A DNA stretch of 64,000 nt from a virus. The stretch lies in IMG/VR virus record IMGVR_UViG_3300037245_001295, positions 1 through 64,000 of that record. The stretch is one strand, 5' to 3'. Below the pieces are notes generated by a model. That model was not told the origin of the DNA. It was given only the letters and a program-made list of their open reading frames with translations, and did no database searches. The translations under genes and the position numbers were made by a program. Positions 27,838-35,834 of this stretch are shown in pieces (position 1 is the first letter of the stretch; every line of letters begins with the position of its first letter).

Positions 27838-28151
27838 ACTTCGCACGAAAAGCACAACGAGTAGCTAGACGACAACATCGGCGTGGACTCATCACCCGAG
27901 AAGAATACGATAAGGTAAAGGAAGCCGTCCGTGACCCAGAGATCGTGGAGAAGTGGCAGGCCGAAGTTGAGAAGCAACTGGTGCCGCCGTGGAAGGCTAA
28001 GACCGGCAAGATTGATTGGGCGGCTATTTGGGATTGGTTCATTCGGAACTGGCCCACGATTCAAGCCATCCTGTTTAAGCTGCTTCCGCTGCTTATCCTG
28101 GAGCCGAATCCGTCCGAGCGTAAATCCGAGCGTAAACCCGAAGGAGAGTAA
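27834..28151 (+). CDS. small basic protein with Trp-rich hydrophobic helix (105 aa)
   Basis: Front half basic helical (RKAQRVARRQHRRGLITREE), then a helix DWAAIWDWFIRNWPTIQAIL followed by FKLLPLLILEP, probably membrane-associated, and a charged repeat end (SERKSERKPEGE). It lies between the DUF1360-like gene and a Pro-rich gene. Function unknown. Confidence 0.78.
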   Translation: MNFARKAQRVARRQHRRGLITREEYDKVKEAVRDPEIVEKWQAEVEKQLVPPWKAKTGKIDWAAIWDWFIRNWPTIQAILFKLLPLLILEPNPSERKSERKPEGE

Positions 28152-28152
28152 G

Positions 28153-28587
28153 ATGAAGATCAAGAATCCCGCACGCCACTTGCCGCACTACGCTATCCGA
28201 ATCCATTTCTCGGATGGGACGCAGATGAACAAGCGAGGCTCGGCCCAACCTGAGATTGACGTTCCAGTTGAAAAAGGCGAGTATCTGGCCCTAGTCTTTG
28301 AGTGCCTCAACAGTGCCAGAGAGACGCAGATCAAGCTGCTGTTTGTTGATGGGGCGTGGGTTGACTTTAGCGAGGCGGCGCTGGCAGAGATGTTAGCCCC
28401 CAAGCCCGAACCCAAGCCCGAGCCAGTGCCGGCGTCAAAAGAAGAGACATGTGGCCCCGACATTGCAATGTCTGAGCCCAAGCCCAAGCCCAAGCCCAAT
28501 CGCAAGCGTAAGCCAGTCGAGCGTAAGCCCGAACCCAGAGATGAAGACGCCGATGATGATGGCCGGTTCGGCCTTGGTTGCAACTAA
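28153..28587 (+). CDS. small protein with KPEP-repeat tail (144 aa)
   Basis: Residues 1-82 look like a compact alpha/beta domain (HYAIRIHFSDGTQMNKRGSA, EYLALVFECLNSARETQIKL). The rest is low-complexity Pro/Lys/Glu (APKPEPKPEPVPASKEE, EPKPKPKPNRKRKPVERK) ending in an acidic stretch. The tail may be a flexible linker. Another PEPEP-repeat protein is encoded at 53958. Unknown role. Confidence 0.78.
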   Translation: MKIKNPARHLPHYAIRIHFSDGTQMNKRGSAQPEIDVPVEKGEYLALVFECLNSARETQIKLLFVDGAWVDFSEAALAEMLAPKPEPKPEPVPASKEETCGPDIAMSEPKPKPKPNRKRKPVERKPEPRDEDADDDGRFGLGCN

Positions 28588-28611
28588 CAGGATTCTAACG
28601 AAGAGTAAGCA

Positions 28612-30279
28612 ATGGGCGAGTTACAGGACGCATTCCGGGAAGCGGTCGCAGAAGGCATGAGAAGCCGCACTATGACCTCACCGTCTCGATGGGCCTGTAA
28701 TAGGCGTGTCATGGGCGGGAACTTTCCAGGGCCGTATGGGTACGGAGCACACCCGTGGTGTAAGGAGATTCAGGACGCAACATCAGCATACATCGTAGCT
28801 ATGAAGGCCGCACAAATGGGCGTCACCGAAGTCGCCATCAATCAAGCCTTTTATGTTGTGGACGTGCTACGGAAGGATGTCCTGTATGTCCTCCCAACTT
28901 TAAGCAACGCCAGTGACTTTTCCAAGGCCCGGTTTAACACAGCACTACTGTACAGCCCGTACTTGGATCAACTTTTCACGGACACTAACACCGTTGGATT
29001 GAAGCAGGCAGGTGGAGTTAATCTCTACATCAGAGGCTCGCGTGGCGACTCGAACTTGAAGTCGGTCCCTGTCTCGACGCTCATCCTTGATGAAGTAAAC
29101 GAGATGGACCAGAAGCAAATCTGGTTGGCTTTGGAAAGGTTGTCAGGATATGACAAGAAGTCAGTGATGGCCATATCCACGCCGACCATTCCTAAGTTTG
29201 GAGTCCACAAACTTTATGAGCAAGGGTCGCAAGAGCACTACATGTTCAAGTGCCCACACTGCGGACGGATGACAGAGTTAGTGTGGCCAGATTGTTTTGA
29301 ACTAATCGGTGAGACTGTTTCCGACCCACGTTGCAAAGAGTCTTACCTGAAATGTAAGGAATGCGATCACAAACTTAGCCACAAAAATAAAGCTGAGTGG
29401 CTTAACCTAGATAACTGTAACTGGGAATCGACGGTGCGGTGCGATGAAGATTTTCGCAGCTTCCTAATCAACCAGTTGTACAGTTACACAGTGTCCCCAG
29501 GGGAAATTGCAGTAGCACATTTCAGAGGTCTGGGTGATGAAGCTGCAATGGTTGAGTTCCACAATTCAAAGCTAGGCCAACCGTATGTACCGGCAGGTGG
29601 TTTAGTCACAGACACCGAACTTGAACGTGCGGTCGCTGGGTACACGAAGAATGACGCCAGACCGGCATTTGGAGGCGACAGGTGCATTTGCATGGGGATT
29701 GACCAAGGTAAAGTAAACAACATCGTCGTAATGGAATATTTCTTTGATCGGTTTGACCACGACTTAAACGCCGCTGCGTTTGGAAAGCTGTTGTGGGAGG
29801 GCAAGGTTCCTGGCGACGATTTTGAACATCTCGATAAATTGATGCGAGAATGGCAAGTCTTGGCCTGCGTAATAGACCCCGATCCACAGATCAATGATGC
29901 CAGACGGTTTGCACGACGCTTCCCAGGTTACGTTTATCTGTGCCGATACCGAGCAGGGGTTACTGGCAAAGAACTGCAACTTAGCGAGGAAGACGGCGGC
30001 GCACCTATAGCTACTGTTGACCGAACTAACTGGTTGGACGCGGCCCTTGGGCGTTTTCATAGCGGGCGGATTCAAATTCCCGCTGACACAAGTTTAGAAT
30101 TCAAAACGCACATGAAGAATGTAGTCAGAACCTATGAGAAGGACAGCTTGAACAACCCCCGAGCCGTCTATATCAACACCGGCGCCGACCACTTTGTGCA
30201 TGCCCTTACATACGCAGAAGTGGCCCTACCGCTCGCAGCGGGAATCGTCACTAACAAAGACATTGGAGCGTTCTTATGA
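28612..30279 (+). CDS. terL: terminase large subunit, GpA type (555 aa)
   Basis: It packages DNA into the procapsid using an ATPase and a nuclease domain. The ATPase has a degenerate Walker A (AAQMGVTE, about 67-73), a Walker B TLILDEVNEM (156-165) and motif III (AISTPTIP). As in lambda GpA-type enzymes, a zinc site is inserted (CPHC 214-217, CKEC 248-251). The RNase H-like nuclease shows MGIDQGK (Asp364), VIDPDPQ and DHFVHALTYAEVA. Length is normal for the family. Stop overlaps the portal start. Confidence 0.95.
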   Translation: MGELQDAFREAVAEGMRSRTMTSPSRWACNRRVMGGNFPGPYGYGAHPWCKEIQDATSAYIVAMKAAQMGVTEVAINQAFYVVDVLRKDVLYVLPTLSNASDFSKARFNTALLYSPYLDQLFTDTNTVGLKQAGGVNLYIRGSRGDSNLKSVPVSTLILDEVNEMDQKQIWLALERLSGYDKKSVMAISTPTIPKFGVHKLYEQGSQEHYMFKCPHCGRMTELVWPDCFELIGETVSDPRCKESYLKCKECDHKLSHKNKAEWLNLDNCNWESTVRCDEDFRSFLINQLYSYTVSPGEIAVAHFRGLGDEAAMVEFHNSKLGQPYVPAGGLVTDTELERAVAGYTKNDARPAFGGDRCICMGIDQGKVNNIVVMEYFFDRFDHDLNAAAFGKLLWEGKVPGDDFEHLDKLMREWQVLACVIDPDPQINDARRFARRFPGYVYLCRYRAGVTGKELQLSEEDGGAPIATVDRTNWLDAALGRFHSGRIQIPADTSLEFKTHMKNVVRTYEKDSLNNPRAVYINTGADHFVHALTYAEVALPLAAGIVTNKDIGAFL

Positions 30280-32075
30280 GCAAAGCCTTCTCAGTCACCG
30301 AGTCACGGCATCCGAGATACTTCCATGATACGCCATTCTGGTTCAAGTGGAGAGAGGTTTACGATGGTGGGGACGCTTATGTTGACCAATATCTCAACAA
30401 GTTCACTGAACGTGAGACGCCGGAAGATTTTACCAATCGCCGGGCAATAACACCCATCCCCACTTACGCAAAAGCAGCAGTGAACGATGTGCGTAATGCC
30501 ATTTTCCAGCGGATGCGAGACATCACGCGGCGAGATGGGTCCGATGCCTATATGCGAGCAGTAGCGGGCGAGCGAGGTGGTGTTGACTTGGAAGGTAGTA
30601 CGATGAATGGCTTCCTTGGTATCAACATTCTAACCGAATTACTTGTCATGGGCAAAGTCGGGATGTACATTGACATGCCGCAACTGACCGGGCCTACCCT
30701 TGCTGACATTGGGGACGCACGGCCTTACCTGTACATGTACCAAGTGGAAGACATCCTAGCATGGTCACAGTCCAAGCCAGAGGAACCGGGCGAGTTTCAA
30801 TCTCTCCTCCTGCGAGACAAGGGTATAGACTTCACGCAGCACGATATGTACGATCTCCAATTGCCCGGCGGTGAGTACGAGCGATACAGATTGATTTGGA
30901 TAGACAAAGAGACTGGCTTCGTCAATGTTCAATTTTATGACGCCGAGTCAGTTCCGATTGACAAAGACGGCGAGTACACGGATGAAGGGCCAATTGAATT
31001 ATCGCTACAACGGATTCCATTCGTTATGCTGGACATCGGTGACAGTCTTTTGAAGGATGTCTCTAACCATCAAGCAGCCTTACTAAATCTAACCTCCGCT
31101 GACGTGTCGTATGCTCTGAAATCAAACTTCCCGTTCTACACCGAACAGCGGGACGCACGGGCTGTTGGCGACCACTTGAAAACCACCATGAACCCAGATG
31201 GAACGGCGATGGCTGGCGGACAACGAGCTTCTGACCGGGAAGTAATCACAGGAGTTACGCACGGGCGAACTTACGACCTGAAGGCTGACCGACCTAAGTT
31301 CATCCACCCATCCCCCGAGCCTCTAGAGGCTTCGCTCAAGCTACAGGAGAAGCTCGAAGATGACATCCGTAAGCTGGTTAATTTGGCAGTAACGAACAAG
31401 ATCGGTAAGCGAGCCACTTCCGCCGAAGCTCTGCAAATGAGTGACCAAGGGTTGGAAGCCGGACTATCCTTCATTGGACTGGTACTGGAAAGTGGAGAGA
31501 GAAAAATCACCAGCCATTGGGCGGCGTATGAAGAACGCCAACCTGCGAGCAGGGAAATCGCCACGATCAAATACCCTGATCGGTACAGCTTGAAGACAGA
31601 TGCCGATCGCATCTCCGAGGCTGGTAAACTGGCCGAGTTGATGTTCAAAGTACCGGGCCGGAGCGTCAAGAAAGAGATTGCTAAGGGCATTGTATCCGCT
31701 CTGCTTTCAGGCCGTGTAAACACCGCGAAGATGGACGACGTGTTTAAGGAAGTTGACGCAGCCAACTATGCCACCAGCGATCCAAAGACCATCCTCGATG
31801 CCTTAGAGGCTGGGGCGTGCGGTGAGCAGGTGGCGTCGATTGCACTCGGCTTCGATGACGATGAATACCTGCAAGCCCGTGAAGATCATGCGGCCCGAGC
31901 CGTAAGAGTTTTGGCGGCACAAACGGCAGCCAGTGCTGGTAACAATCCAGCAGCCAGGGGTGTGGCCGACCTGTCGGCCGACCCAGGGAGAGAGGGGTCG
32001 GAGGAGCGCAGTGCGGCTTTAGATACCACGCTGAAGGATACTGCGGCTAAGCCAGTTCGTGGCGAAGGTAAGTGA
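30276..32075 (+). CDS. portal protein (599 aa)
   Basis: Directly follows terL in an ATGA overlap. Features of SPP1/DUF4055-type portals are visible: the early helical wing (WFKWREVYDGGDAYVDQYLN), the YLYMYQVEDILAWS segment, and a C-terminal crown helix region (LKLQEKLEDDIRKLVNLAVT, SAEALQMSDQGLEAGLSFIG). The last 100 residues are Ala-rich, flexible. It should form the dodecameric ring at the packaging vertex. Confidence 0.92.
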   Translation: MSKAFSVTESRHPRYFHDTPFWFKWREVYDGGDAYVDQYLNKFTERETPEDFTNRRAITPIPTYAKAAVNDVRNAIFQRMRDITRRDGSDAYMRAVAGERGGVDLEGSTMNGFLGINILTELLVMGKVGMYIDMPQLTGPTLADIGDARPYLYMYQVEDILAWSQSKPEEPGEFQSLLLRDKGIDFTQHDMYDLQLPGGEYERYRLIWIDKETGFVNVQFYDAESVPIDKDGEYTDEGPIELSLQRIPFVMLDIGDSLLKDVSNHQAALLNLTSADVSYALKSNFPFYTEQRDARAVGDHLKTTMNPDGTAMAGGQRASDREVITGVTHGRTYDLKADRPKFIHPSPEPLEASLKLQEKLEDDIRKLVNLAVTNKIGKRATSAEALQMSDQGLEAGLSFIGLVLESGERKITSHWAAYEERQPASREIATIKYPDRYSLKTDADRISEAGKLAELMFKVPGRSVKKEIAKGIVSALLSGRVNTAKMDDVFKEVDAANYATSDPKTILDALEAGACGEQVASIALGFDDDEYLQAREDHAARAVRVLAAQTAASAGNNPAARGVADLSADPGREGSEERSAALDTTLKDTAAKPVRGEGK

Positions 32076-32079
32076 TAAC

Positions 32080-32409
32080 ATGCTGCCAGTGAAAATTTCC
32101 AAAAGCTCGATCCCTGATAAGGTTTATCATGGTCATAAGACAGTGGGGGCTTCCATCGTTCAATTCGATGAGGTTGCTCCGAAACTGGTCTTTGGCTTGG
32201 TACTCAGAACCCCGGGCCGAGATGACCCGGTAACAAACTCTGCACCAATATGGGTTGGTGGCTCCAATGTTACTGCCGACTCCGACCCAGGTACGGGTGG
32301 TTTTCCGCTGGTCCCCGGCGCCTCCCTGTCCTTGAGTGTGGAAGATGCGAAGCACTTGTATTTCATTAGCACTGTTGCCGACCAAAGTATCATGTGGATA
32401 GGTAACTGA
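32080..32409 (+). CDS. small beta-rich head protein, possible decoration protein (109 aa)
   Basis: ATG 32080 is preferred; an in-frame GTG at 32059 would overlap the portal gene. The protein is predicted all-beta (MLPVKISKSSIPDKVYHGHK, ASLSLSVEDAKHLYFISTVA) with no Cys. Its place between portal and connector genes suggests a head-associated role. Confidence 0.75.
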   Translation: MLPVKISKSSIPDKVYHGHKTVGASIVQFDEVAPKLVFGLVLRTPGRDDPVTNSAPIWVGGSNVTADSDPGTGGFPLVPGASLSLSVEDAKHLYFISTVADQSIMWIGN

Positions 32410-32444
32410 ATCAGGAAACAACCAAGCGATAACGAGGAATTCAC

Positions 32445-32969
32445 ATGTACACATACTACGGCACAATCGCGGACGCTGATGAATACTTCGACAACCGACT
32501 CCACGAGGAGGCTTGGACGGATGCGTCTACGGATGATAGACGGAAGGCTTTGATCGCCGCCACTGTCATTATTGACGCACTCAACTACCGGGGTCAGAAG
32601 GCCGCCGTTTACGATATTATGTACGACGACGATGGTATCCTATTGGATGTCACCGATGAAGAACTCAGAGACGCCGACTGGTCGCAGGACTTAGAGTTCC
32701 CGCGAGACTCGGATGTTGATGTTCCAGAGGAGATCGAAATCGCCTCCTGGGAAATCGCCCACGCCCTTTTGGACGGGGTCGATCCTGACCTTGAACTTGA
32801 AAATCTTGGAGTGGTCAGCCAAGGAATTGCGTCAGTCAGAACGACGTACAATCGGAATCACACGCAGGTTGAACACCTGATAAACGGGATTCCCAGTGCC
32901 ACAGCGTGGAGGTACCTACGCCCCTTCCTGCGTGACAGTAGCGCAATTAAATTCAGTAGGGTAGACTAA
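32445..32969 (+). CDS. head-tail connector protein, DnaT-like fold (174 aa)
   Basis: Begins YYGTIADADEYFDNRLHEEA, then KALIAATVIIDALNYRG and WEIAHALLDGVDPDLELENL, the pattern of the phage proteins annotated as DnaT-like or connector adaptors (gp15/gp6-like helical fold). These bind under the portal ring. Ribosome site ACGAGGAATTCAC. Confidence 0.85.
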   Translation: MYTYYGTIADADEYFDNRLHEEAWTDASTDDRRKALIAATVIIDALNYRGQKAAVYDIMYDDDGILLDVTDEELRDADWSQDLEFPRDSDVDVPEEIEIASWEIAHALLDGVDPDLELENLGVVSQGIASVRTTYNRNHTQVEHLINGIPSATAWRYLRPFLRDSSAIKFSRVD

Positions 32970-32989
32970 CACATGTTAGGAGAGTGACG

Positions 32990-33937
32990 ATGTCGAACGA
33001 CAAACTGTACAACTTGATCTGGACGAAGCCGACCCTGGCCTGCTACGAAGGCGATGGTGGAGACGGTGGAGATGGTGGAGATGGTGGAGATGGTGGTGGA
33101 GATGCTGGCGACCCTTTGGCCGACCGCGCGCAGGCCGCCCAAGCTGCTGCGGATCAAGCCCGCGATGATGCCGCTCGTGCAGCCGCAGATGCTCGGCTCG
33201 CTGCCGATGCCGCCCGTAAGGACTCTGAGAAAAGCTTTTCTCAGAAGGATTTGAATGCCTTCCTGGCCGAGGACAGACGCAAGCATCAGGAGAAGTACAC
33301 TAAACTGGAAGGCAGCATGAAGACGATGCTGGAAGACACGAATTTGCAAAAAGAGCAGCGAGCAAGGATTGAATCTGAGCTTCAGGATTTGCAGGCTTCT
33401 CAACGCACCGCTAAGCAGCAGGCTGAGTACGAGCGTAAGCAAGAGCGTGAGGAGTTTACCACGGAGGTGGAAAGCCTAAAAGATCAGGTCGGTCAGTGGG
33501 AAAGTTTGTACAAAACCTCTGTTGTTGACCGGTCGCTTCAGGATGCGGCCATTGCTCAGGGCGCATTTAACCCTTCGCAGATTATGGGGTTGCTCCGCCC
33601 GATGACTCGTATGCAGGAACAGACTGACGACAGTGGAAATCCGCTTGGTCAGTTCACGCCTATCATTGATTTCTCCGACATAAACGAAGCAAGCGGAGAG
33701 GAAGAAACCACACTAAGAACCCCCGAACAAGCTGTACAACGCATGAAGGAGTTGCCGCAACTTTACGGTAACCTCTTTCGCTCAAACGTTGTAAGTGGTA
33801 TCGGGTCAGGTTCCGCAACCGGCGGCGTCAAGTCGGGCGAAGGCCGTATTGATCCTACGAAGTTGACTGCTGAGCAGTATCGTAAGGTTCGCAGGGAAAA
33901 CCCAGAAGCCCTGGGCCTAAAGCGTCGAGACGTATAA
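32990..33937 (+). CDS. capsid scaffolding protein (315 aa)
   Basis: AGGAG at 32978 gives seven-base spacing to ATG 32990. After a glycine/aspartate run (residues 23-40, encoded by GGTGGAGAT repeats) comes a long charged coiled coil (AAQAAADQARDDAARAAADA, KLEGSMKTMLEDTNLQKEQR) and a small C-terminal basic domain (TAEQYRKVRRENPEALGLKR), as in P22/HK97-class scaffolds whose C terminus binds the coat protein. It lies immediately before the capsid gene. Confidence 0.9.
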   Translation: MSNDKLYNLIWTKPTLACYEGDGGDGGDGGDGGDGGGDAGDPLADRAQAAQAAADQARDDAARAAADARLAADAARKDSEKSFSQKDLNAFLAEDRRKHQEKYTKLEGSMKTMLEDTNLQKEQRARIESELQDLQASQRTAKQQAEYERKQEREEFTTEVESLKDQVGQWESLYKTSVVDRSLQDAAIAQGAFNPSQIMGLLRPMTRMQEQTDDSGNPLGQFTPIIDFSDINEASGEEETTLRTPEQAVQRMKELPQLYGNLFRSNVVSGIGSGSATGGVKSGEGRIDPTKLTAEQYRKVRRENPEALGLKRRDV

Positions 33938-33950
33938 AGAAAGGGGTCAC

Positions 33951-34000
33951 GGCAATATCCAATGTAGGATATTGAACTGTTGTCACCGCCCAGTATGGGC
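33951..34000 (+). promoter_or_regulatory. two hairpins in the capsid gene leader
   Basis: CAATATCC-AATGTA-GGATATTG (33953-33974) is a perfect eight-pair hairpin, followed by GCCCA-GTA-TGGGC. They lie 30-75 bases before the capsid ATG. Such structures can stabilise or process a strongly used message. Confidence 0.7.
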
Positions 34001-34027
34001 AAAAGTAACCAATTAGGAGAAAGCACT

Positions 34028-35446
34028 ATGAATATGCTTTACAGCCACCCCGTCATGGCTTGTTATGCCAATGACAACGATGCGTTGATCCCGGAACTGT
34101 GGGCTCAGGAAGGTCTTGCCATTCTCGAAGAGAACATGGTCATGGCTCGTCTGGTCCACCGGGACTTCAGTAACGTAGTCGCCCAATTTGGCGACGTTGT
34201 GAACACACGTCGGCCCGGAACTTTCACGGCTAAGCGGAAGACCGACTCTGACAGTGTCACCAATCAGGATGCCGTCGCGACCAACGTGCAGGTTCCTCTG
34301 GATCAGCACGTCTACGTGTCCTTCACCATCAAGGATGGTGAGGCCAGCAAGTCCTTCCAGGACTTGGTCGAGATGTACCTGACGCCCGCCGCGCAGGAAA
34401 TCGCTAGCTCGGTTGACCGCATTCTGTGTGGTCAGGTCCATGAGTTCCTCACCAACAACGTTGGTCAACTTCAGACGATGGACTCCACGAATGCGAAGTC
34501 CTATCTGTTGGCCGCGCGTGAGAAGATGAACCAGAACAAGGCCTACGCCGGTGGACGGAACATGGTTCTTTCGCCTGCGTCGGAAACTGACCTTCTGGAA
34601 ACGGAACTGTTCGTCAGTGCTGAGAAGCGCGGCGACGATGGAACCGCTCTGCGTGAAGCCAGCCTGGGCCGTGTCTTTGGTTTCGATACCTACATGGACC
34701 AGAACATTCCGAGCCTCTTGCAGGCTAGCACGGACAACGCCCCTGGCGTACTCAATGGCGGTGAGCCTCTTGGCGAAACCGTCCTGGCCGTGACCATTCT
34801 GGCCTACACGGTCGTGGATGGTGAGTATGTCTGGATCGAAGGCGAAGGTAAGCCGCATGTCGTGTCGGCCGCCACGGATGACGCCACGGACACCAGCAGC
34901 ATCACGCTGGTCTCTGGCTTGACCGCAGCCGGCGTTGACACGAATGCAGTCGTCGTGTGGAAGTCGTGTCAAGTGGATGGCATTCATGCTTCCGGCTACT
35001 CGAAGGGCATCGCTCTTGACCTCTCGAACGCCGTGATGACAGAGCCGCCGCAGGTTGGCCAGTTGCTCGCGTTCGCGGAAGGTGCGAGTCGTCATGTGTA
35101 CACGATTATCGGCATCGCCGTTGATCCCGACGACGCAACCCGCCACTTGGCGTGGTTGGATCGCCCGCTGGCCGCAGCCTTGGCTGACAACGACATCGCG
35201 TTCCCCGGCCCGTCTGGTTCGTTCAACTTTGCGTTCCACCGCAATGCTCTCGCGCTCGTTACACGTCCGCTGGCTCTGCCGAATACCGCTCTTGGTGTCC
35301 GGTCGGCCGTTGGTGCGTACAACGACGTGGCCATGCGGGTTTCGATGCAGTACGACATCAGTGCCCAGGGCACGATCGTGACGGCTGACCTGCTCTGCGG
35401 AGTGGCTAAGCTGGATGCCAACCTCGGTTGCATCATGCTCGGATAA
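34028..35446 (+). CDS. major capsid protein, P22 coat-like (472 aa)
   Basis: ATG 34028 follows TTAGGAGAAAGCACT. IPELWAQEGLAILEENMVMA, FGDVVNTRRPGTFTAKRKTD and LTPAAQEIASSVDRILCGQV are typical of P22-type coat proteins with the HK97 fold. A 130-residue beta-rich stretch (about 240-370) could be the inserted I-domain, and the end (RVSMQYDISAQGTIVTADLL) matches the family. Strong hairpins before and a terminator after fit high expression. Confidence 0.92.
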   Translation: MNMLYSHPVMACYANDNDALIPELWAQEGLAILEENMVMARLVHRDFSNVVAQFGDVVNTRRPGTFTAKRKTDSDSVTNQDAVATNVQVPLDQHVYVSFTIKDGEASKSFQDLVEMYLTPAAQEIASSVDRILCGQVHEFLTNNVGQLQTMDSTNAKSYLLAAREKMNQNKAYAGGRNMVLSPASETDLLETELFVSAEKRGDDGTALREASLGRVFGFDTYMDQNIPSLLQASTDNAPGVLNGGEPLGETVLAVTILAYTVVDGEYVWIEGEGKPHVVSAATDDATDTSSITLVSGLTAAGVDTNAVVVWKSCQVDGIHASGYSKGIALDLSNAVMTEPPQVGQLLAFAEGASRHVYTIIGIAVDPDDATRHLAWLDRPLAAALADNDIAFPGPSGSFNFAFHRNALALVTRPLALPNTALGVRSAVGAYNDVAMRVSMQYDISAQGTIVTADLLCGVAKLDANLGCIMLG

Positions 35447-35456
35447 ACCCCTTACC

Positions 35457-35498
35457 ACCGGGCGGGCGAAAGCTCGCCCGCCCGGTTTCTTTTGTTTA
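35457..35498 (+). terminator. intrinsic terminator after the capsid gene
   Basis: ACCGGGCGGGCG and CGCCCGCCCGGT form a twelve-pair G/C stem around AAAGCT, followed by TTCTTTTGTTT. It probably lowers read-through into the tail genes. Confidence 0.92.
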
Positions 35499-35510
35499 AG
35501 GGGGCGTCCC

Positions 35511-35834
35511 ATGGAAATACTTTTTGCAGCAGCAGGTTCGGAAATGCTGACAGAATTACTCGCCAACTTTGGTCCTCTTGTCGGCATTGTGCTGTTTTTC
35601 ATTTGGCGCGATTGGAAACGAGAAGACGCGCTTTCCACAAGAGTTGAAAAACTCGAAGACTACCAGCGAGACACTTTGTTCAGTCTGGTAGAACGGTCTA
35701 CAACAGCTTTGGCCCAAAACGCAGAATGTCTGAGTTGGGTTGCACACGTAATGGAGCGGCTCTGTAACCGCTGTCCATACATCGAAGCAAGTGACGCACC
35801 TGAAGGAGTCAGAGATGTTGAGCGGCGTAAATAG
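35511..35834 (+). CDS. BhlA/holin-like single-span protein (107 aa)
   Basis: ATG 35511 follows GGGGGCGTCCC. One N-terminal span (LTELLANFGPLVGIVLFFIW) is followed by a charged helix (RDWKREDALSTRVEKLEDYQ), the plan of BhlA/UviB-type small holin-like proteins. A role in lysis or as a membrane factor in DNA entry are alternatives. Its end overlaps the next gene by 20 bases. Confidence 0.75.
   Translation: MEILFAAAGSEMLTELLANFGPLVGIVLFFIWRDWKREDALSTRVEKLEDYQRDTLFSLVERSTTALAQNAECLSWVAHVMERLCNRCPYIEASDAPEGVRDVERRK

Noticed and set aside
34013-35638. Leftward 541-codon frame
   Set aside because: Antisense to the capsid gene. Long because of the capsid gene's biased third codon positions; no ribosome site and no family features.
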